A stretch of DNA of 35,307 bases. Source: an uncultured Oscillibacter sp. GTDB lineage: Bacteria; Bacillota; Clostridia; Oscillospirales; Oscillospiraceae. A program made the translations under genes and the position numbers. Of the stretch, positions 22,984-28,912 are shown one piece after another; the first letter of the stretch is position 1; each line of letters opens with the position of its first letter. The stretch covers positions 1 through 35,307 of the forward strand of contig CAJUQM010000015.1 of the NCBI GenBank assembly GCA_910588005.1, read 5' to 3'. The notes below the pieces were generated by a model. That model was not told where the DNA came from, did no database searches, and saw only the letters and a program-made list of their open reading frames with translations.

Positions 22984-23012
22984 ATTTTAGCAGACTTCCC
23001 CCTCTTTGTCAA
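22984..23012 (-). promoter_or_regulatory. Promoter of tRNA-Gly
   Basis: On the minus strand TTGACA (23012-23007), 17 bases, TAAAAT (22989-22984). The TGA inside the -35 hexamer is the stop codon of the upstream lipoprotein gene. Confidence 0.88.
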
Positions 23013-23758
23013 CCCTCTGAGTCAATTTTTTCTCCATTTTCTGCCGCTTCCTCCTGCAGTTCCCCCTCCAGCTCCGCCTGGCCATCCACGGCCTGTTCTT
23101 CCTCCTCCGGCAGCACCTCCTGGTCCAGCAAAAACTCAATCAGTCCCACCGGACCGCCGGCGGGGTAGTAGAGCACCGGCCACATGGGCCGCTCCAACAG
23201 GTCCCGCTCCTCCCGAATTCGGGCCAGCGCCTCCTCCACCTGGGTCTGGCCATGTTCCTGACTCCAATATCCGATGCGCACCGCCAGCTCCGTCCGTCCC
23301 TCCTCCAGGGCGGTGTCCAGCAGCGCGTACAGCGCCTCCGGGCTGGTGGCGTTAACCACCGCCTGAATCTGTTCCGCTGTCCGGCGGTAGCTGATCTGCA
23401 GCTCAATCTCATAGTACCCCCGCTGGGACTGGCTGGAAGAGGTGATATACTCCACGGCATACGCTCCCATGGGGGTCTCCTGCTGCACCTCCACCGTGGC
23501 CCGCTCCAGCATGTCCGCCACCTGCAGCTTATTCTCCACGTTGTAAAGGCGCAGTGTGGCCGTCTCCGTATGCTGGCCGATCAGAATCAAAAGATCGTTG
23601 ACAATATCCTGATAATTCTCTGCCCGCAGCGTTCCGGCGGCCTCGCTCTCCCAGAATTTGCTGCTGTGGGGTTCCACGGTGCTGTACTCCCGCTCCAGCA
23701 GAGGGGTGCAGCCCGCCAACAGGCACAGCGCCATCACCAGTATACAGCACCTCTTCAC
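23009..23758 (-). CDS. Lipoprotein of unknown function
   Basis: A 249-residue exported protein starting at GTG 23758 with GGGAGGG upstream. The signal peptide MKRCCILVMALCLLAGC ends in lipobox LLAGC, so it is tethered to the outer face of the membrane. The body is soluble and acidic with repeated glutamate; the central part (YYEIELQISYRRTAEQIQAV) has alternating beta-strand character, and the tail (LPEEEEQAVDGQAELEGELQ) is strongly acidic. I do not recognise a family. It is 30 bases downstream of the LUD-domain gene and likely cotranscribed. Confidence 0.82.
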   Translation of the reverse strand: MKRCCILVMALCLLAGCTPLLEREYSTVEPHSSKFWESEAAGTLRAENYQDIVNDLLILIGQHTETATLRLYNVENKLQVADMLERATVEVQQETPMGAYAVEYITSSSQSQRGYYEIELQISYRRTAEQIQAVVNATSPEALYALLDTALEEGRTELAVRIGYWSQEHGQTQVEEALARIREERDLLERPMWPVLYYPAGGPVGLIEFLLDQEVLPEEEEQAVDGQAELEGELQEEAAENGEKIDSEG

Positions 23759-23788
23759 AGGCTGTCCCTCCCCTCTGCGGTCTTGTGA

Positions 23789-24385
23789 TTACAGGCCCAG
23801 GTCCTCGTCTACCAGGAGGATCTCCGTCTCCATCCCCATCATGGGACCCCACAGCGTCACCAGGCCGCGGCAGATCCGCTCCGGGCTTTTGCAGTCATAG
23901 CAGCGGTCCCCCTTGACGGCACAGGGGGTCTTCTTCCCCAGCCGCCGGGCATTTTGCGGCGAGGCGATGTTCCTGGCCCGCCACAGCGCTTCTTCATAGG
24001 TGGGAGCCACCTTGTTGCGGCCAATGACAAAATACACCTTCTCATGTCCGAACAGCGTGGCCGCCACCCGGTTGCCGATGCCGTCGATATTCAGGATCTC
24101 CCCGGTCTCCGCCAGGCCGTTGGCGGAGGTCAGATAGATATCGGTCTGCATGGCCTCCCGGCGGGCCGGACCCGCCTCCTGCTTCCAGTGCCACACCACG
24201 GTGTTATGCCTCCCCAGGGCGTCGTACAGTCCCATCTGCTCCAGCGTCAGCGAGCCGCCGAAGCCCACGGTCCTGCCGTCGATGACTCCGTCCAGATACG
24301 CGGCGGCCTCCGCCCCGGTGCTGAACACCCGCACCGCATAGCCCCGGTCTTCCAGATTCTTTTTTACGGTGTCAAAGTCTTCCAT
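23789..24385 (-). CDS. LUD-domain (lactate utilisation, DUF162) protein
   Basis: A 198-residue cytoplasmic protein of the LutC/YkgG-type LUD family. Marks: GFGGSLTLEQMGLYDAL at about 42-58, TSANGLAETGEILNIDGIGN at about 87-106, and HEKVYFVIGRNKVAPTYEEA. The C-terminal part carries CAVKGDRCYDCKSPERIC, four closely spaced cysteines that may bind a metal or Fe-S centre. LutABC oxidises lactate in Bacillus, but stand-alone LUD proteins like this one, without LutA or LutB neighbours, have no settled function. GGGGGAGAGG precedes the ATG at 24385. It lies between yitT and the lipoprotein gene on the same strand. Confidence 0.9.
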   Translation of the reverse strand: MEDFDTVKKNLEDRGYAVRVFSTGAEAAAYLDGVIDGRTVGFGGSLTLEQMGLYDALGRHNTVVWHWKQEAGPARREAMQTDIYLTSANGLAETGEILNIDGIGNRVAATLFGHEKVYFVIGRNKVAPTYEEALWRARNIASPQNARRLGKKTPCAVKGDRCYDCKSPERICRGLVTLWGPMMGMETEILLVDEDLGL

Positions 24386-24466
24386 GATGCCTCTCCCCCT
24401 TGTCTCCTGTCTAAGTTCGTATTCTTTCGATATGGATGTATCTCCCGGCGTCTAAAACCGGCCGCG

Positions 24467-25324
24467 TCAAATCTCGTCCTGGCGGTACTCGCCAAAGCCC
24501 TCACCCAGCACGTCCCGGGCGTCGCAGACGATAAGAAACGCCCCCTCGTCCAGCTCGTGGACCTGCCGCTTGATGTCCACAATCTCCCGCTGCTTAAAGG
24601 CCACCAGCAACACCCGCTTTTCATCCCCGGTGTAGCCTCCCTCGCCCTGGAGGATGGTGACGCCCCGGCCCTGGCGGTCCATCAGCGTCCTTGCGATCTC
24701 CTGCCAGCGGTCGGAGATGATATAGGCCACCTTGGAGCTGTCCAGACCGTAGAGCACGGTATCCGTCACCTGGCTGGAGACGAACATGGCCACAGCGCCG
24801 TACAGCGCCGCCTCCAGACGGCCAAAGGCGATGGCCACCAGCACCAGGGCCGCCAGATCCGGCACCAGCACCAGCTTGCCCAGGGGCAGCCAGGGGAATT
24901 TCAGCTTTAGAAGGCGGCCGATGATATCTGTGCCTCCCGTAGTGGCCCCCTGGGAGAACACCATGCCCAGACCCAGGCCCATCAGCGCGCCGCCGCACAG
25001 GGAGGCCAGCATGGGGTCCATACTGGAGAAATTCCCCATCCTTGTAAAAATATCCATGGCGGCGGAGGTGACGAACATGGAGAACAGGGACGAGGCCAGC
25101 AGGTGAAAGCCCAGCAGCCGCCAGCCCACCAGGAAGATGGGCACGTTCAATACAAATACAATGACGCCCACTGAGATCTGGGGCAGAAACACATTGAGGA
25201 CCTGGCCCAGGCCGGTCATACCGGCCATGCCCACCTGGTTCACCTCAAAAAACGCGCTGAACGCCAGCGAAAACAGCAGAGATCCCACAAAGGTAATCCC
25301 GTAGCTCCGCAGAATTTTTTTCAT
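24467..25324 (-). CDS. YitT family membrane protein
   Basis: A 285-residue membrane protein of unknown transport or sensing role. The first 180 residues hold about five to six helices of the YitT_membrane type: SAFFEVNQVGMAGMTGLGQV, LNVPIFLVGWRLLG, GGALMGLGLGMVFSQGATTG and GTDIIGRLLKLK. The C-terminal 90 residues form the cytoplasmic DUF2179 domain with the recognisable GRGVTILQGEGGYTGDEKRV and FKQREIVDIKRQVHELDEGA. Full length for the family. GGAGG precedes the ATG at 25324. The upstream gap to the topoisomerase gene is occupied by the MITE-like element, and I see no convincing promoter in it. Confidence 0.93.
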   Translation of the reverse strand: MKKILRSYGITFVGSLLFSLAFSAFFEVNQVGMAGMTGLGQVLNVFLPQISVGVIVFVLNVPIFLVGWRLLGFHLLASSLFSMFVTSAAMDIFTRMGNFSSMDPMLASLCGGALMGLGLGMVFSQGATTGGTDIIGRLLKLKFPWLPLGKLVLVPDLAALVLVAIAFGRLEAALYGAVAMFVSSQVTDTVLYGLDSSKVAYIISDRWQEIARTLMDRQGRGVTILQGEGGYTGDEKRVLLVAFKQREIVDIKRQVHELDEGAFLIVCDARDVLGEGFGEYRQDEI

Positions 25325-25343
25325 TCAATCCTCCTAACAGATT

Positions 25344-25505
25344 GGGCCTTGTTTGAAAATTGTGAAATGCCGGATTGAGACAGATTTTTCGTCAGGCAAG
25401 GCGATTTTCCGCAGGAATCCTGACGGATTTCAAGGAAAATCAACGAAGTCCTGGTGAAAAAAGATGCCCAGAGACGGCGTTTTGTCATTTTTCAAACAGG
25501 GCCTA
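25344..25505. mobile_element. MITE-like element with imperfect terminal inverted repeats
   Basis: About 160 bases bounded by imperfect inverted repeats: the left end reads TGTTTGAAAATTG and, from the right end on the other strand, TGTTTGAAAAATG; similarity continues for about 24 bases to GCCG in both. The interior has further complementarity (GTCAGG at 25391 with CCTGAC at 25419). No coding capacity. Its right end reaches exactly the stop codon of the topoisomerase A gene. Classification as a non-autonomous element is inference; no target duplication is evident. Confidence 0.55.
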
Positions 25506-27761
25506 GCTCATCTCCCCGTCCAGAAGCGCCAGCTGCTTTTCCTCGCTGTCCTCCTGCCGCAGCAGCGCACCGGCGGCGGGAATCGCCCGCACCCGGTAGC
25601 GGCTCTGGTTGCAGATTCCCGTCTCCTCCAAAGGCCTGACGGCCTCCAGGCGGTACTTGGGCTTTAGGCTCATCACCGCCACGCCCTGGGTGGCGCGGGT
25701 GGTCTTGGGGGCCAGCAGGGCCGTGTGGAAGATCAGGCACCGTGGCTCCGTGGAGTACACCGCCAGCTCTATGTCCTGGTCCACCCGGCAGATCCCGCAC
25801 AGGGGAGACTTATCCGAATAGGCCCCGGTGAGCTTGCGGCGGTTGGAGGTGGTCTTGTAGGCTGTCAGATCCACCCGGGCGGCCTTGCCGTTTTCAAAGA
25901 AGAACAGCAGGGCGCCGGCATAGTCCCTCCCCGGCAGCACGGCGTATACCACGCTCTCCCCCGGGTCCATGCCGAGCTTCGAGGGCAGATAGTCCCCCAG
26001 GACGCTGGCCTTGGTGTCGTCAAACTCGCTGAGGCGGGTCTTGTACACCTGGCACTGGTTGGTGAAGAACATGATCTCCGCGGCGGAGGTGGCCTCAAAG
26101 CTCTGGCGGAGGCCGTCGCCCTCCTTGAACTTCTGCTCGCCGCTCATCCGCAGGCTCTGGGGCGTGATCTTCTTGAAGTAGCCCTCCCGGGAGAGGAACA
26201 GGTGGACGGGGTACTCCTCCGCCTGCTCCGCCTCGTCGTAGGACTCGATCTCGTGGCCGTAGACAATGGAGGTGCGGCGGGACTCGCCGTACTTCCTCGC
26301 CGCCTCGTTCAGCTCCTCCACGATGATCTTCTTCACCCGTTTGGGGCTGTTCAGGAGATCCTCCAGATCCTCGATCTCGTCCTGGAGGGCAGCGGTCTCA
26401 TTGACCCGCTTTAAGATATATTCCTTATTGATGTTGCGAAGTTTGATCTCCGCCACGTACTCCGCCTGGATCTGGTCGATGCCGAAGCCGATCATCAGAT
26501 TGGGGATGACCTCGGACTCCTCCTCCGTCTCCCGAATGATCTTGATGGCCTTGTCAATATCCAGCAGAATCCGTTTGAGGCCCTTTAAAAGGTGCAGCTT
26601 GTCCCTGCGCTTGCGGAGGACAAAGTACACCCGCCGCCGGACGGACTCCGTCCTCCAGGCGGTCCATTCCTCCAAAATCTGCCGGACGCCCAGCACCTTG
26701 GGCATCCCGGCAATCAGGACGTTGAAGTTGCAGGAGAAGGAATCCTCCAGGGGCGTCTGCCGGTAGAGCTTGGCCATCAGCTTATCCGGGTCCACGCCCC
26801 GCTTGAGGTCAATGGCCAGCTTCAATCCGGAGAGGTCCGTCTCGTCCCGCATGTCGGCAATCTCCTTGGCCTTGCCGGCTTTGATCAGCTCCGCCACCTT
26901 GTCCAAAATGGCCTCTACCGTAGTGGAGTAGGGGATCTCGTAGATCTCAATGAGGTTTTCCTCTTTGACATAGCGGTATTTGGCCCGGACCTTCACGCTG
27001 CCCCGGCCGGTGTTGTAGATCTCCCCCAAGACTGCGGGGTCGCAGACCAGCTCGCCGCCGGTGGGAAAATCCGGGGCCAGCAGCGTCTCCGTCAGGTCGC
27101 AGTCCGGGTTTTTGAGGTAGGCGATCGTGGTGTCGCAGACCTCTTTGAGGTTAAACCCGCAGAATTGCGAGGCCATGCCCACGGCAATGCCGCTGTTGGC
27201 GGAGACCAGGATATTGGGAAAGGTGGTGGGCAGCAGGGCCGGCTCCTTCATGGAGTTGTCGTAGTTGTCCACAAAGTCCACGGTGTCGCTGTCGATGTCC
27301 TTGAAGATTTCCTGGCAGATGGGGGCCAGCTTTGCCTCCGTATACCGGGGAGCGGCCCAGGACATGTCCCGGGAGTAACACTTGCCGAAGTTGCCCTTGG
27401 AGTCCACAAAGGGGGTCAGCAGGGCGCCGTAGCCCCGGGAGAGGCGGACCATGGTGTCATAAATGGCGGTGTCCCCGTGGGGGTTCAGCTTCATGGTCTG
27501 GCCCACGATGTTGGCAGACTTGGTGCGGGGCTTTGTGAGGAGGCCCATCTCGTACATGGTGTAAAGGAGCTTTCGGTGGGAGGGCTTGAAGCCGTCGATC
27601 TCCGGGATGGCCCGGGAGACGATGACGCTCATGGCGTAGGGCATGTAGTTGGTCTCCAGGGTGTCGGTGATGGACTGCTCCACCACGGCGGCGCGGAGGC
27701 CCAGGACGTTGGGGTTATTTACTTTGGGCTTGTTCTCATTTGGCGTTTTCTTCTTCGGCAT
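25503..27761 (-). CDS. Type II topoisomerase subunit A (ParC-like)
   Basis: DNA breakage-reunion subunit, 752 residues. The breakage domain has SVIVSRAIPEIDGFKPSHRK near 45-64, the quinolone-determining region KLNPHGDTAIYDTMVRLSRG at 91-110 (Thr98 at the position of E. coli GyrA Ser83) and catalytic Arg139-Tyr140 in AAPRYTEAKL. The C-terminal domain has beta-pinwheel character but no GyrA box (QRRGGKG-like), so negative supercoiling activity is not expected; it is best seen as the topoisomerase IV-type or second Clostridial enzyme. The AAGGA site overlaps the stop of the XRE gene 12 bases upstream, so expression is coupled to that gene. The cognate B subunit gene lies 1.15 kb upstream. Confidence 0.92.
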   Translation of the reverse strand: MPKKKTPNENKPKVNNPNVLGLRAAVVEQSITDTLETNYMPYAMSVIVSRAIPEIDGFKPSHRKLLYTMYEMGLLTKPRTKSANIVGQTMKLNPHGDTAIYDTMVRLSRGYGALLTPFVDSKGNFGKCYSRDMSWAAPRYTEAKLAPICQEIFKDIDSDTVDFVDNYDNSMKEPALLPTTFPNILVSANSGIAVGMASQFCGFNLKEVCDTTIAYLKNPDCDLTETLLAPDFPTGGELVCDPAVLGEIYNTGRGSVKVRAKYRYVKEENLIEIYEIPYSTTVEAILDKVAELIKAGKAKEIADMRDETDLSGLKLAIDLKRGVDPDKLMAKLYRQTPLEDSFSCNFNVLIAGMPKVLGVRQILEEWTAWRTESVRRRVYFVLRKRRDKLHLLKGLKRILLDIDKAIKIIRETEEESEVIPNLMIGFGIDQIQAEYVAEIKLRNINKEYILKRVNETAALQDEIEDLEDLLNSPKRVKKIIVEELNEAARKYGESRRTSIVYGHEIESYDEAEQAEEYPVHLFLSREGYFKKITPQSLRMSGEQKFKEGDGLRQSFEATSAAEIMFFTNQCQVYKTRLSEFDDTKASVLGDYLPSKLGMDPGESVVYAVLPGRDYAGALLFFFENGKAARVDLTAYKTTSNRRKLTGAYSDKSPLCGICRVDQDIELAVYSTEPRCLIFHTALLAPKTTRATQGVAVMSLKPKYRLEAVRPLEETGICNQSRYRVRAIPAAGALLRQEDSEEKQLALLDGEMS

Positions 27762-27773
27762 AGTGTTGGTTCC

Positions 27774-28001
27774 TTACTCGTCTTTTTCGTAGAAATCGGG
27801 CTTTGGGATATCTGTTTGCTTCAATAAATAATCCACGCTTGTATGGTAAAACTTTGCAAGACGGACTAGGAGTTCGTCCGTCCAAGGTTGTGTCCCTGTT
27901 TCCAAATAGCTATATTTGCGCTGTGAAATACCGATTGCCTCTGCAACCTCGCTCTGTGACAAATCGAGGTCTTCCCGCAGGTCTCGTATTCTCGTTTCCA
28001 T
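27774..28001 (-). CDS. Small XRE-family HTH repressor
   Basis: A 75-residue protein that is almost entirely one XRE/Cro helix-turn-helix: TRIRDLREDLDLSQSEVAEA, then IGISQRKYSYLETGTQPWTD and LVRLAKFYHTSVDYLL. Phage- or element-type repressors have this size. Codons are more AT-rich than in the topoisomerase genes. A ribosome site GGGTGAT is weak. It is divergent from the 48-residue gene at 28089, and two near-identical 17-bp palindromes lie between them as likely operators. It sits directly in front of the topoisomerase A gene on the same strand. Confidence 0.92.
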   Translation of the reverse strand: METRIRDLREDLDLSQSEVAEAIGISQRKYSYLETGTQPWTDELLVRLAKFYHTSVDYLLKQTDIPKPDFYEKDE

Positions 28002-28026
28002 TTTATCACCCTGAAAGAGAATACAT

Positions 28027-28043
28027 TAGATGAAATTTATCTA
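28027..28043. promoter_or_regulatory. Operator 1 of the XRE repressor (candidate)
   Basis: TAGATGAA-A-TTTATCTA, a 17-bp palindrome with one mismatch, 25 bp centre to centre from operator 2. Confidence 0.7.
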
Positions 28044-28072
28044 TTGCATTTTAGATAAATTTTATCTAGAAT
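28044..28072 (+). promoter_or_regulatory. Promoter of the 48-residue gene
   Basis: TTGCAT (28044-28049), 17 bases, TAGAAT (28067-28072). Operator 2 fills the spacer and touches the -10 hexamer, so a bound repressor would block polymerase. Confidence 0.75.
28052..28068. promoter_or_regulatory. Operator 2 of the XRE repressor (candidate)
   Basis: TAGATAAA-T-TTTATCTA, a perfect 17-bp palindrome inside the plus-strand promoter. Confidence 0.75.
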
Positions 28073-28088
28073 AAAAGAGGGTGATTTT

Positions 28089-28235
28089 ATGGAGAACAAC
28101 AACTGCAAGAAAAAATATATTTCTGTGACGCTTACCCAGCAGGACCACGACCGCCTGTCCCAACTGGCCGCAGCATCCAGCAGAACACTTCCGGGATATC
28201 TCCGCTGGCTCCTGCACCGGCATTTCAGGGAGTAG
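28089..28235 (+). CDS. 48-residue protein, ribbon-helix-helix-like
   Basis: Starts at ATG 28089 with GAGGGTG seven bases upstream and ends at TAG 28235. The sequence MENNNCKKKYISVTLTQQD gives a short beta strand (YISVTLT) followed by helix DHDRLSQLAAASSRTLPGYL and RWLLHRHF, the strand-helix-helix order of Arc/CopG-type proteins that bind DNA as dimers. This fold assignment rests on pattern only. Expression is predicted to be repressed by the divergent XRE protein. The pair may be a small regulatory module or the remnant of a mobile element. Confidence 0.7.
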   Translation: MENNNCKKKYISVTLTQQDHDRLSQLAAASSRTLPGYLRWLLHRHFRE

Positions 28236-28253
28236 GATCATCCCTGATCATTC

Positions 28254-28283
28254 GCAGGGGCCGCCGCCCTCGGCGGCCCCTGC
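28254..28283. terminator. Hairpin after the 48-residue gene
   Basis: Twelve-base perfect stem GCAGGGGCCGCC / GGCGGCCCCTGC with a six-base loop between the small gene and the convergent RAYT gene. No T run follows, so termination is uncertain. Confidence 0.5.
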
Positions 28284-28300
28284 AATGAAAACCCGGTTTT

Positions 28301-28909
28301 TCAGAAGACGGAATGATCACTTTCCCGATTGAGGAACCATTTCACAGGGTTGTCCCGGATGTATTGGCGGGTGGCTTGCAGGTCTTCGTCATTACGAATA
28401 ATATGGTCATAATAGCCGCGCTGCCAGAGGGATTCCCCCAGTTTCCCTGTAGTCAACACCTTAATTGCATGGATAATCCCAGGAATGGATGCGGGGCCTG
28501 CACCCCTGTGCAGGCCATCTCTCTCCGGAAGCTCCCCGCTCTCCAAAGGGCGATCCTTGATCCAAAGCAAAAGATGCACATGATCCGGCATAATCACATA
28601 GCAGTCCATCTCAACATCATCATACACAGCAGCGGTTCGCTCTATCAGTCCTTGCAGCACCTCACCAGCCCGGGTGAGCTCACAGCAGACCTCCTGATGA
28701 AAATCCTCTGCCGGCTGGGGGATTGGCCTGCACAGGGGTGCAGGCCCCACAAAGGAACGCTCTGCTTCTCTTTCGGCTTTTACCACTTTGCAAAGGATAT
28801 TCTCCCCTCTGATTTTTGTATTGAAGGTTACAAAGTAGCAGCCCGGCCGGGAATAATCATGGCCTTTCAATCGCTCCGGTCGGTGCACCCGCTTGTTTTT
28901 ATCCAGCAT
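28301..28909 (-). CDS. REP-associated tyrosine transposase (RAYT, Y1 HUH family)
   Basis: A 202-residue single-strand DNA transposase relative of IS200 TnpA that cuts and joins REP palindromes. Family marks: SRPGCYFVTFNTK at about 20-32, the HUH metal motif in DCYVIMPDHVHLLLWI (His-Val-His), and the catalytic-tyrosine region LWQRGYYDHIIRNDEDLQAT followed by RQYIRDNPVKW. All key residues appear present. The coding sequence contains two copies, in opposite orientation, of a 24-base palindrome-bearing sequence (28493-28516 and 28725-28748). Start ATG at 28909 lies three bases after the topoisomerase B stop without a good ribosome site, so translation is probably coupled to that gene. Confidence 0.93.
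   Translation of the reverse strand: MLDKNKRVHRPERLKGHDYSRPGCYFVTFNTKIRGENILCKVVKAEREAERSFVGPAPLCRPIPQPAEDFHQEVCCELTRAGEVLQGLIERTAAVYDDVEMDCYVIMPDHVHLLLWIKDRPLESGELPERDGLHRGAGPASIPGIIHAIKVLTTGKLGESLWQRGYYDHIIRNDEDLQATRQYIRDNPVKWFLNRESDHSVF
28493..28516. repeat. REP-like palindrome inside the RAYT gene, copy 1
   Basis: GGCCTGCAC-CCCT-GTGCAGGCC hairpin preceded by GG. The 24-base unit is the exact reverse complement of copy 2 at 28725. Confidence 0.9.
28725..28748. repeat. REP-like palindrome inside the RAYT gene, copy 2
   Basis: GGCCTGCAC-AGGG-GTGCAGGCC hairpin followed by CC, the exact reverse complement of copy 1. Together the copies form a 24-base inverted repeat 256 bases across, all within coding sequence. 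Confidence 0.9.
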
Positions 28910-28912
28910 AAC

